7,578 nucleotides of DNA from Porphyromonadaceae bacterium (lineage in GTDB: Bacteria > Bacteroidota > Bacteroidia > Bacteroidales > UBA11471), in the NCBI GenBank assembly GCA_021199145.1, contig JAJQIP010000130.1, positions 20,269-27,846 on the forward strand. Direction: 5' to 3'. A program made the position numbers and the translations under genes. The notes below the pieces were generated by a model. It was not told the DNA's origin. It worked only from the letters and a program-made list of their open reading frames with translations, and did no database searches. Of this stretch, positions 1 to 5,456 are shown piece after piece. Position 1 is the first letter of the stretch; every line of letters begins with the position of its first letter.

Positions 1-2
1 AG

Positions 3-140
3 TTTGGCTATTTTGTCGTGTGCTCGGATATGTGTATTAGTGACAGAACCAAAGCCATGCAAGGTACCCCCATCGCTCTCTTGGTGGCCGGCCTCTTGGC
101 TCTCGCCTTCATGGGTTTCTCCGGAATCAAAATAGGGTAA
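3..140 (+). CDS. rnfA: RnfA C-terminal end (partial): ion-translocating ferredoxin:NAD+ oxidoreductase membrane subunit
   Basis: Only the last 45 residues are in the window; the frame is open to the left edge and stops at TAA 138-140. The tail [20 protein letters not shown] is a hydrophobic final helix that closely resembles the end of E. coli RsxA/RnfA (from memory ...[20 protein letters not shown]). RnfA is a membrane subunit of the Rnf complex, which couples electron flow between ferredoxin and NAD+ to Na+ or H+ transport. In Bacteroidota rnf clusters rnfA is commonly the last gene, and the strong terminator right after the stop fits that. The loop just before the helix (residues about 1-16) does not show the IRER-like motif I would expect, so this part is divergent or the reading is imperfect. 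NqrE, a paralogue, is the main alternative, but the AFMGFSG ending favours RnfA. Confidence 0.72.
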   Translation, partial: [45 protein letters not shown]

Positions 141-158
141 CTTTTTCATTCGATAACA

Positions 159-196
159 AGGGCAGGAGGGAAATTCCCCTCCTGCCCTATTTTTTT
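159..196 (+). terminator. Intrinsic terminator after rnfA
   Basis: A perfect 12-bp GC-rich stem (159-170 paired with 177-188) encloses a 6-nt loop and is followed by seven T (190-196). It lies 18 nt after the rnfA stop. There is no T-run on the minus-strand side, so it acts in the + direction only. Confidence 0.93.
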
Positions 197-246
197 GCCA
201 TCTACTCGAAAAATGTGTATATATACATAAATTTATTAAGGAATGA

Positions 247-278
247 TTTCCGTATAATTTTATTATTTTATATCTTTG
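247..278 (+). promoter_or_regulatory. Bacteroidota-type promoter for the candidate small RNA
   Basis: TATCTTTG at 271-278 matches the Bacteroidota -7 consensus TAnnTTTG exactly. TTTC at 247-250, 20 bp upstream, is an imperfect -33 element (consensus TTTG). The surroundings are very AT-rich. A 12-bp perfect palindrome, TGTATATATACA, lies at 216-227 and could be an operator or merely AT-rich sequence. Expected start of transcription is about 282-285. Confidence 0.6.
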
Positions 279-282
279 CAGG

Positions 283-430
283 ACAATTTAAAATTCCTCG
301 ATAGAAAAGCCATATACACGCATAAAGAGGATGAAAAGCCCAACCAAACAAACAAAGGATTCAATAGTTTAGATGGAAATAACACCCCATCGAATGCCCC
401 GCTATGTGAATAACGGGGCATTTTGTTTTT
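283..430 (+). ncRNA. Candidate small RNA of about 150 nt, family unknown
   Basis: This interval is bounded by an exact -7 promoter box at 271-278 and an intrinsic terminator at 393-430, with no convincing gene between. The only short ORF with an ATG close to a purine stretch starts at 331 and ends at 372 (MKSPTKQTKDSIV); GAGG abuts its ATG with no spacer, so translation is unlikely. The RNA would contain a possible 5-bp hairpin (372-376 with 387-391) before the terminator and an unstructured A/C-rich stretch at about 334-358, which could be an exposed pairing region. I do not recognise it as 6S RNA, tmRNA, SRP RNA or RNase P RNA. It could instead be a short leader or an unrecognised small-protein gene. 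Confidence 0.5.
393..430 (+). terminator. Intrinsic terminator of the candidate small RNA
   Basis: The arms AATGCCCCG (393-401) and CGGGGCATT (414-422) form a 9-bp stem with a 12-nt loop. The T-rich tract TTTTGTTTTT follows at 421-430. On the minus strand the hairpin is preceded by A-rich sequence and not followed by T, so it does not look like the end signal of the his operon coming from the other side. Confidence 0.82.
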
Positions 431-481
431 ATTTCTTCGACACCGTTCGATTCTCCTTAAGTTCTCCTTCGAAGACAATCT

Positions 482-1618
482 TCACAGCACCCCTTTCGTA
501 GAGGGTAACTCGTAACGGAAAATATCCCGCCGCACCGCCATTTTCAAGGAGCGGGCAAAGGCCTTGAAGATGCACTCGATTTTGTGGTGCTCGTTCTCCC
601 CCTCCGCCTCCACCGTCAGATTCATGTGAGCGGCATCGGTAAGCGACTTAAAAAAGTGGAAGAACATCTCAGTAGGCATATCCCCGATTTTCTCCCGATG
701 AAAGGCGGCTTTCCACACCAACCAAGGACGGCCGCCAAAATCGAGAGCCACCGTACACAGACTATCATCCATCGGCAGGCAGAAGCCGTAACGCTCTATG
801 CCCCGCTTGTCACCCAAAGCTCGGGCCAGGGCCTCCCCCAAGGCGAGGCCGGTATCTTCTATGGTATGGTGTTCATCGACACGAAGATCCCCTTGGCAAC
901 GCACGGTGAGGTCGACCCCCGAATGACGGGCTATCTGGTCGAGCATATGGTCAAAGAACCCGATGCCAGTAGAGATATCCCCCTTCCCGTGGCCGTCGAG
1001 GTTGAGCGAGACATAAATCTCCGTTTCGGAAGTGACACGCCGCACCTCCGCCCGACGTTCACCAGCAAAGAGGTATTCGGTGATTTTATCCCAATCGTCC
1101 GTCACTAAAGCGCACACCTCTTCGAGATGCTCCGCAGCAAGCTCTTCCCGCAACGTCTCTGTACCGTACAGAATCCCCCGACAACCGAGATTCCGGGCCA
1201 TCTGCATATCGGTGAGGCGATCGCCGATGACGTATGAGCGGGACATATCGTAACTCCCGTCCAAGTACTCCGAAAGCATGGCGATGCCCGGCTTGCGGGT
1301 CGGCCGGTTCTCTTCAGGGAGGGAGCGGTCGATATGCACGGCATCGAAAGTGACCCCCTCCCCCGCAAAGGTCTGGATAATCAGCCGTTGGAGCGGCCGG
1401 AAGTTCTCCTCGGGAAAAGAGGGGGTTCCCAACCCGTCCTGATTGCTGACCATCACCAACTCAAAATCGAGCTTTTCCCGGATAAAGGCCATATTCCGGA
1501 TGACCTTGGGAATGAATTGCAACTTTTCCACGCTGTCAATCTGGTAATCGACAGGCGGTTCTACCACCAAAGTACCGTCTCGGTCAATAAACAGGACCCG
1601 TTTCTTCTTTGTATTCAT
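482..1618 (-). CDS. hisB: Bifunctional histidinol-phosphatase / imidazoleglycerol-phosphate dehydratase
   Basis: 378 residues, fusing two steps of histidine synthesis. Residues 1-165 are a HAD-type histidinol-phosphate phosphatase: FIDRDGT (D12 nucleophile, D14), SNQDGLGT (59-65), RKP (108-110) and IGDRLTD (131-137). Residues about 188-378 are the dehydratase that makes imidazole-acetol phosphate, with FFDHMLDQIARHSG (221-234), DEHHTIEDT (248-256) and EHHKIE (343-348), whose His and Glu bind the metals, and the usual ending LPSTKGVL. E. coli HisB is 355 residues with the same order. The E. coli zinc loop (CPHLPADECDC, from memory) is replaced here by IDRSLPEENRPTRKP with no Cys or His. The start at 1618 (MNTKKKRVLFIDRDGT) is chosen because its ATG overlaps the hisC stop as ATGA; the longer frame back to 1699 only reads through hisC. 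It is the last gene of the operon, with no clear minus-strand terminator after it. Confidence 0.97.
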   Translation of the reverse strand: MNTKKKRVLFIDRDGTLVVEPPVDYQIDSVEKLQFIPKVIRNMAFIREKLDFELVMVSNQDGLGTPSFPEENFRPLQRLIIQTFAGEGVTFDAVHIDRSLPEENRPTRKPGIAMLSEYLDGSYDMSRSYVIGDRLTDMQMARNLGCRGILYGTETLREELAAEHLEEVCALVTDDWDKITEYLFAGERRAEVRRVTSETEIYVSLNLDGHGKGDISTGIGFFDHMLDQIARHSGVDLTVRCQGDLRVDEHHTIEDTGLALGEALARALGDKRGIERYGFCLPMDDSLCTVALDFGGRPWLVWKAAFHREKIGDMPTEMFFHFFKSLTDAAHMNLTVEAEGENEHHKIECIFKAFARSLKMAVRRDIFRYELPSTKGVL

Positions 1619-2652
1619 GAGGGATAGGTTTGCAAGGTTTGTATCAATAGGCGGTTCTCTTCGGCCGTCCCGACCGTGATGCGCAGACAATTGTCGCACA
1701 ACACGACGGTATGGCGGTTGCGCACAATGATTCCCCGAGCCGTTAAATAGCTGTAGACCGCCGGGGCATTGTCAAAACGGACCAATAGAAAATTGGCGTC
1801 ACTGGGAAATATCTCCCGCACGATTGGCAAGGCGGCCAACTCGCCCCGCAACACCTCCCGCAGGGCGACCAGCTCCTTCACCCACGCCCGCACCTGATCG
1901 TACCGGTCAAGCATGTCGGATACATACCGTTGGGTAAGCAGATTGATATTGTAGGGATATTTTATCTTATTGAAAAGGGCGATGATGGCGGGATGGGCGA
2001 AGGCCATGCCCAACCGCACGGAGGCCGATCCCCACGCCTTGGAGAAGGTGTGCATCACGACCAGATTGTCGTATTGGTCTAGACGGGACAGGAATCCGGG
2101 CCGGGAAGAGAAGTCAATATAGGCCTCATCGACCGCCACAATCCCCGCAAAACGGCGTAACACCTCCTCTATCTTCTCGGCGGACAGGCAGTTGCCTGAT
2201 GGGTTGTTGGGGGAACAGAAAAAAATGAGTTTGCTCTTCGCATCGGTCCGGGCTAGCAACGTCTCCACGTCAAAATCGAAACGCTCGTTCATACGGACGG
2301 GCCGGTACTCGATATCGTTCACATCGGCGCACACTTTATACATCCCGTAGGTGGGCTCGATGGCCACGACATTGTCCTGCCCCGGCACACAGAAGGTCCG
2401 GTATAGCACATCGATGCACTCGTCGCTCCCCACCCCGAGGAAAATCTGTTCGGGCAATACCCCCTTGACCGTCGCAATCTTCTTTTTCAACGCCTTCTGC
2501 AAAGGGTCTGGATAGCGGTTGTAGGGCGTATTGTAGGGATTTTCGTTGGCATCGAGCGAAACCGCCGCCACACCCGTAAATTCGTTGCGGGCCGAGGAAT
2601 ACGGCTCAAGGCGCAAAATATTAGGGCGAACCCATTTTTCAAGTTCTAACAT
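1615..2652 (-). CDS. hisC: Histidinol-phosphate aminotransferase (PLP-dependent)
   Basis: 345 residues, normal for HisC. It transfers an amino group from glutamate to imidazole-acetol phosphate, giving histidinol phosphate, and acts between the two HisB activities in the pathway. Class I/II aminotransferase marks are in order: LDANENPYN near the N-terminus (33-41), YPDP (47-50), GVGSDECID (73-81), EPTYGMY (99-105), CSPNNPSG (146-153), VDEAYIDF (174-181, D175 to the PLP ring nitrogen), and HTFSKAWGSASVRLG (201-215) with Lys205 as the Schiff-base lysine. Near the end LRITVGT holds the substrate-carboxylate arginine. The start at 2652 follows an A-rich, AAAAAGAG-like binding site, and the gene begins 6 nt after the hisD stop. 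Its TGA overlaps the hisB ATG by four bases, suggesting coupled translation. Confidence 0.97.
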   Translation of the reverse strand: MLELEKWVRPNILRLEPYSSARNEFTGVAAVSLDANENPYNTPYNRYPDPLQKALKKKIATVKGVLPEQIFLGVGSDECIDVLYRTFCVPGQDNVVAIEPTYGMYKVCADVNDIEYRPVRMNERFDFDVETLLARTDAKSKLIFFCSPNNPSGNCLSAEKIEEVLRRFAGIVAVDEAYIDFSSRPGFLSRLDQYDNLVVMHTFSKAWGSASVRLGMAFAHPAIIALFNKIKYPYNINLLTQRYVSDMLDRYDQVRAWVKELVALREVLRGELAALPIVREIFPSDANFLLVRFDNAPAVYSYLTARGIIVRNRHTVVLCDNCLRITVGTAEENRLLIQTLQTYPS

Positions 2653-2658
2653 CTCTTT

Positions 2659-3951
2659 TTATATTTTCTTCCGCTCTTTGGCGAGACGCACGGCAACGGC
2701 ATTCTTGTGGGCGTCAAGCCCCTCTTGGGCCGCCATCGTCTCTATGACTCCTCCCAACCGACGCAATCCTTCGCGCGAAATCTCCTGGAAGGTGATTTTC
2801 CGGATAAAGCTGTCGAGGTTCACCCCGCTGTAGGCTCGGGCGTAACCGCTGGTGGGGAGGGTATGATTCGTTCCGGAGGCATAGTCTCCCGCACTCTCCG
2901 GGGTGTACCGGCCGAGGAACACCGAACCGGCATTGACCACTCCTTCGGCAATCGCCGCATAGTCGGCACTCTCTATAATCAAATGCTCAGGGGCATAGCG
3001 GTTGACCATCTCGACCAACTCCTCTCGGTCATGCAGCAACACAATCCGGCTGTGGGAGAGCGATTTTTCAATCAATTCCCGACGGGACAAGGCCGGCAAC
3101 TGACGTTCTATCTCGGCAAGCAACGGCTCGATAAGCGATTCATCGGTCGTGAAGAGCACCGCCTGGCTGTCGGCTCCGTGTTCACACTGGGAGAGGAAAT
3201 CGGAGGCTACAAAGGCGACATCGGACGTGCCATCGGCTACAACCGCCACCTCCGACGGTCCGGCCGGCATGTCTATCGCCACTCCTTGGCGGCTCACCTG
3301 CTGCTTGGCCTCTGTCACATACTGGTTGCCCGGACCGAATATCTTATAGACTCGGGGGACACTGACGGTACCGTAGGCCATGGCACCGATTGCCTGTACG
3401 CCTCCCAACTTGAAGATTCGCTTCACTCCGGCCACCTGCGCCGAATAGAGCACGGCCGGAGGCACACTGCCGTCAGGCGAACAAGGGGTGCACAGCACCA
3501 CTTCGGGACAACCCGCGACTCGGGCGGGAACGGCAAGCATCAGCACCGTCGAAAACAGGGGGGCTGTTCCTCCCGGAATATAGAGTCCTACCCGATCTAT
3601 CGGCACACTCTTTTGCCAGCACACCACTCCGGGGGTTGTCTCCACCTTATGGGGCTGAACGGCTTGCGAGGCATGGAAACGGGTGATGTTCTCACAGGCC
3701 ACGGCAATGGCGGCTTTCAGTTCCGACGATACGGCTGTCTCTGCGGCAGCCATCTCTGCAGGGGTGACCTCAAAGCTATCTAATTCTACTTTTTGGAAAC
3801 GGGCCACATACTCCCGCACGGCCGCATCTCCTCGTTGCCGGATATTCGCCAGGATATCCGCCACCGTCTCGCCCAACAGACGGGCATCGAAATGAGGTCG
3901 TTCTGCTATGGCTTCCCACTGCTCCCGAGGGGGATATTTTATCACTTCCAT
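2659..3951 (-). CDS. hisD: Histidinol dehydrogenase
   Basis: 430 residues, the usual HisD length. It performs the last two steps of the pathway, oxidising histidinol to histidine with two NAD+. Visible marks: VGLYIPGGTAPLFST (121-135), GPGNQYVTEAK (206-216), the family signature IDMPAGPSEVAVVAD (226-240), SQCEHG (254-259), RYAPEHL (318-324) with the catalytic Glu322-His323 pair, and SAGDYASGTNHTLPT (353-367). By comparison with E. coli HisD (Gln259, His262, Asp360, His419) the zinc ligands are Gln255, His258, Asp356 and His415, all present. The start MEVIKYPPREQW follows an AAAAAAGGAAG stretch that can serve as a ribosome site. It lies 30 nt after hisG and 6 nt before hisC. The long open frame on the opposite strand (2707-3783) is a shadow of this GC-rich gene. 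Confidence 0.97.
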   Translation of the reverse strand: MEVIKYPPREQWEAIAERPHFDARLLGETVADILANIRQRGDAAVREYVARFQKVELDSFEVTPAEMAAAETAVSSELKAAIAVACENITRFHASQAVQPHKVETTPGVVCWQKSVPIDRVGLYIPGGTAPLFSTVLMLAVPARVAGCPEVVLCTPCSPDGSVPPAVLYSAQVAGVKRIFKLGGVQAIGAMAYGTVSVPRVYKIFGPGNQYVTEAKQQVSRQGVAIDMPAGPSEVAVVADGTSDVAFVASDFLSQCEHGADSQAVLFTTDESLIEPLLAEIERQLPALSRRELIEKSLSHSRIVLLHDREELVEMVNRYAPEHLIIESADYAAIAEGVVNAGSVFLGRYTPESAGDYASGTNHTLPTSGYARAYSGVNLDSFIRKITFQEISREGLRRLGGVIETMAAQEGLDAHKNAVAVRLAKERKKI

Positions 3952-3960
3952 GGACTTCCT

Positions 3961-3987
3961 TTTTTAAAAGTTTTAAAGTCTTTAAAG
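3961..3987 (-). repeat. Three imperfect 9-bp AT-rich units at the hisG/hisD junction
   Basis: On the + strand three adjacent 9-mers read TTTTTAAAA, GTTTTAAAG and TCTTTAAAG. They span the hisG stop and most of the 30-nt spacer before hisD. Probably simple-sequence drift in a short spacer; no function is evident. Confidence 0.35.
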
Positions 3988-4833
3988 CACCATCTTTTCT
4001 ATATCGAGCACCAATATTCCTTCGGCACCGACCGCTTTGAGCTTGTTGATAATCTCCCAGAAACACCGTTCGTCAAGCACCGTGTGTATCGAGCACCACC
4101 CCTTCTGCGCCAGCGGCATCACCGTGGGACTCTTTATGCCGGGCAACACGGCCAGAATCGCATCGACGGCCGAGGTGGGGGCGTTCATCAGCACATACTT
4201 CTTGTCCACGGCTTTCTGCACCGCCTCCATACGGAATAGAAGCTCTTCCAGAATCTCCTTCTTCTCCTCCGAGAGCGAAGGGGTGGCTATGAGCACGGCT
4301 TCGGACTTCAAGACGACCTCCACCTCTTTCAGGTTGTTGCTCACTAAAGTGCTGCCCGAACTGACAATATCGAATATCGCATCGGCCAGACCGATACCCG
4401 GGGCGATTTCCACCGAACCGGTAATGACATGGATATCGGCGGAGATACGGTTTTCTTGCAGATACCGCCGCAGAATGACGGGGTACGAAGTGGCTATCTT
4501 GCGGCCGTTGAACCACGGGAGTCCGGGATAGTCAATCTCTCGGGGAATGGCCAAAGAGAGGCGGCACTGACTGAAACCCAGCTTTTTCACCACCTCAGCG
4601 TTCCGCTCCTTTTCCAAGAACTCATTCAGACCGACAATGCCCACATCGGCCACCCCCGACGCAACCGTGTCGGGTATGTCATCGTCCCGCAGGAACAGCA
4701 CTTCAAGAGGAAAATTGGTCGACTGCACCAGCAGGGTGCGCTTCCCCATCGATAGTTTGATGCCTGTCTCGGAGAGCAACTGCATGGAATCCTCATAGAG
4801 ACGGCCTTTAGATTGAATCGCGATTCGTAACAT
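3982..4833 (-). CDS. hisG: ATP phosphoribosyltransferase, long form with regulatory C-terminal domain
   Basis: 283 residues. It catalyses the committed first step of histidine synthesis, joining ATP and PRPP to give phosphoribosyl-ATP. The N-terminal two-lobe catalytic domain starts MLRIAIQSKGRLYEDS and carries GVADVGIVGLNEF (60-72), the GIGLADAIFDIVSSGSTLVS stretch (146-165) whose Asp-rich/SSGST loop binds PRPP, and the YPGLPWFNGRKIATSYP region (102-118). Residues from about 205 form the HisG_C ACT-like domain (SPTVMPLA at 235-242, SIHTVLDE at 248-255, GAEGILVLDIEKM at 269-281), the site of feedback inhibition by histidine in long-form enzymes; a HisZ partner is not needed. The start at 4833 is preferred because it matches family N-termini and has a purine-rich AAGAAGAAG site; the longer frame opening with GTG near 4911 would start inside the attenuator. 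Confidence 0.97.
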   Translation of the reverse strand: MLRIAIQSKGRLYEDSMQLLSETGIKLSMGKRTLLVQSTNFPLEVLFLRDDDIPDTVASGVADVGIVGLNEFLEKERNAEVVKKLGFSQCRLSLAIPREIDYPGLPWFNGRKIATSYPVILRRYLQENRISADIHVITGSVEIAPGIGLADAIFDIVSSGSTLVSNNLKEVEVVLKSEAVLIATPSLSEEKKEILEELLFRMEAVQKAVDKKYVLMNAPTSAVDAILAVLPGIKSPTVMPLAQKGWCSIHTVLDERCFWEIINKLKAVGAEGILVLDIEKMVL

Positions 4834-4850
4834 CTTCTTCTTTTTTAACT

Positions 4851-4888
4851 GAAAAACGCTCACCTCACACAAGAGGCAAGCGTTTTTC
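4851..4888 (-). terminator. his attenuator terminator hairpin (segments 3:4)
   Basis: Read on the minus strand, 4888-4873 pairs with 4866-4851 in a 16-bp stem that includes two G-U pairs, with a 6-nt loop (4872-4867). The core CGCTTGCCTC/GAGGTGAGCG is followed by TTTTT (4856-4852), which pairs with an upstream A5 in the usual A-tract/stem/U-tract layout. Only five U are present before C, A, G, so termination may be partial. It ends 17 nt before the hisG ATG and could also hamper ribosome access there. Confidence 0.75.
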
Positions 4889-4953
4889 CTATTTGTAAAC
4901 TCACACACCACCTCTTCTCTTATGGGCTAAAAGCTACGATGAGAAGGATGATG
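4851..4953 (-). promoter_or_regulatory. Histidine attenuator region (alternative 1:2, 2:3 and 3:4 RNA pairings)
   Basis: Segment 1 (4953-4941) covers the His codons of the leader ORF. It pairs with segment 2 (4919-4906) as CTTCTC:GAGAAG plus CATCATC:GGTGGTG (two G-U pairs) with one bulged A at 4913, 13 pairs in all. Segment 2 can instead pair with segment 3: AAGAGGTGG (4916-4908) with TTGCCTCTT (4879-4871), six Watson-Crick and three G-U pairs, which breaks the terminator 3:4. The hexamer GAGGTG occurs in both segment 2 (4914-4909) and segment 4 (4866-4861), so they compete for the same CCTC. A ribosome stalled at the His codons would cover segment 1, free segment 2 and allow read-through into hisG. 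A ribosome reaching the stop codon would cover part of segment 2 and let the terminator form. Pairings are read by eye; no energies were computed. Confidence 0.8.
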
Positions 4954-4971
4954 ATGAAGGTTCGTATACAT
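4927..4971 (-). CDS. hisL: his operon leader peptide MYTNLHHHPSHRSF
   Basis: A 14-residue ORF ending in TAG, with four His codons (all CAT) among residues 6-11. It begins about 15 nt after the predicted transcription start, behind a purine-rich AAAAGAGAAAAAT stretch that can act as a ribosome site, and ends 93 nt before the hisG ATG. The His run, the promoter just upstream, and the terminator-like hairpin between it and hisG match the architecture of known his leader peptides such as E. coli HisL, which carries seven consecutive His. Its job would be to sense charged tRNA-His by ribosome stalling; the peptide itself probably has no function. I cannot exclude chance from the sequence alone, but four His in six codons exactly here is very unlikely to be accidental. 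Confidence 0.86.
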   Translation of the reverse strand: MYTNLHHHPSHRSF

Positions 4972-4990
4972 ATTTTTCTCTTTTACGAGA

Positions 4991-5021
4991 CAAAGTTATT
5001 CAAATTCGTACAATTGCCAAA
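4991..5021 (-). promoter_or_regulatory. his operon promoter, Bacteroidota -33/-7 type
   Basis: On the minus strand TTTG (5021-5018) and TAACTTTG (4998-4991) match the -33 TTTG and -7 TAnnTTTG elements with a 19-bp spacer. The predicted start of transcription is about 4985-4988, giving a very short untranslated stretch before the leader peptide ATG at 4971. Confidence 0.82.
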
Positions 5022-5190
5022 CTTTTCTGATGAAAATTTTCCACAGCACCGCCTCCCCTTGAACCAATCTTCCCGGGAATATTCTCCCCTTATCTCCTTT
5101 TCCACTCTCGGTGAAAAGAATAGGATGATACCTTACTACTTATTTGTGTTAAAATTGATATGCTTCTAGTAACAAAAATTCAAAAAGTTA
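5022..5190. other. Intergenic spacer without a recognisable gene
   Basis: This stretch separates the his promoter (minus strand) from the next + strand promoter. I see no tRNA, no credible ORF and no repeat array. Short open frames that cross it on either strand start or end in unrelated elements. A short GAATATTC palindrome lies at 5077-5084. Confidence 0.6.
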
Positions 5191-5220
5191 TTGCATTTTG
5201 TTTTTTATTTATTATCTTTG
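5191..5220 (+). promoter_or_regulatory. Bacteroidota-type promoter of the second candidate non-coding RNA
   Basis: TTG (5191-5193) and TATCTTTG (5213-5220) are separated by 19 bp and match the -33/-7 pattern; the spacer is T-rich. Start of transcription is expected at about 5224-5227. Confidence 0.78.
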
Positions 5221-5225
5221 TCTTC

Positions 5226-5402
5226 AGAAATTTTATTCTTATAAAATTTGTTTGAATCCTAAAAACAACTCTCTCTGCTTTGGAGGGAGTATCTGTCTGG
5301 GAAGATAGACTTTTCATTCTATTAGAGCATCTTTTGCAGGATATTATCCCCTGTAAAAAGGAAAGGAAGCGTTCTCTGGGAGAGAGGATGCTTCCTTTTT
5401 TT
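5226..5402 (+). ncRNA. Candidate structured non-coding RNA of about 177 nt, family unknown
   Basis: The interval runs from a consensus promoter to a strong intrinsic terminator. The only ATG on the + strand lies inside the terminator stem (5388-5390), so protein coding is unlikely. Four consecutive hairpins can be drawn by eye: 5268-5276 with 5282-5290 (9 bp, loop GCTTT), 5292-5298 with 5303-5309 (7 bp, tetraloop GGGA), 5332-5340 with 5350-5358 (9 bp, 9-nt loop) and the terminator. The first 40 nt are AT-rich and probably open. copA has its own promoter after the terminator, so this looks like an independent RNA rather than an ordinary leader. A regulated leader with read-through into copA remains possible. 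It does not show the long closing stem and central bubble of a typical 6S RNA, and I do not recognise another family. Confidence 0.62.
5362..5402 (+). terminator. Strong intrinsic terminator of the second candidate non-coding RNA
   Basis: Arms 5362-5377 and 5383-5398 form a continuous 16-bp stem (two G-U pairs) with a GGGAG loop; AAAGGAAGC pairs with GCTTCCTTT at the base. Seven T follow at 5396-5402. Confidence 0.93.
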
Positions 5403-5405
5403 AGG

Positions 5406-5437
5406 TTTGTTCGTATGGGGAAACCGTTGTATCTTTG
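5406..5437 (+). promoter_or_regulatory. copA promoter, Bacteroidota -33/-7 type
   Basis: TTTG (5406-5409) and TATCTTTG (5430-5437) are separated by 20 bp. It begins right after the upstream terminator and would start transcription at about 5441-5444, roughly 15 nt before the chosen copA ATG. No obvious copper-regulator operator is visible. Confidence 0.8.
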
Positions 5438-5456
5438 TTCATTCTCTATAAAGTTC

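Noticed and set aside
263..478. 71-codon open frame on the minus strand after hisB
   Set aside because: It lies across the candidate small RNA and its terminator, has no family resemblance, and its composition is typical of translated AT-rich spacer.
1619..1699. Longer start for hisB (405 residues)
   Set aside because: The extra residues read through the end of hisC, and the protein family begins at the KKRVLFIDRDGT segment; the ATGA overlap at 1615-1618 gives a natural start.
2707..3783. 358-codon open frame on the + strand opposite hisD
   Set aside because: It is a shadow of hisD on the other strand; the translation is rich in Arg, His and Gly with no domain I recognise, while hisD carries all its family motifs.
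4834..4911. Longer start for hisG (309 residues)
   Set aside because: It would start with GTG inside the attenuator and add residues not seen in HisG; the internal ATG at 4833 has a purine-rich site and matches family N-termini.
5071..5088. Inverted repeat around GAATATTC as a terminator or operator
   Set aside because: The perfect part is only 8 bp, the flanks are out of register by one base, no T-run follows, and it is not placed near a -33/-7 element.
4939..5169. 76-codon open frame on the + strand
   Set aside because: It begins antisense to the leader peptide codons and crosses the his promoter and empty spacer; no domain or ribosome site supports it.
5415..5456. Upstream in-frame ATG for copA at 5415
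   Set aside because: It lies before the predicted -7 box and start of transcription, and the extra residues precede the normal beginning of the HMA domain.
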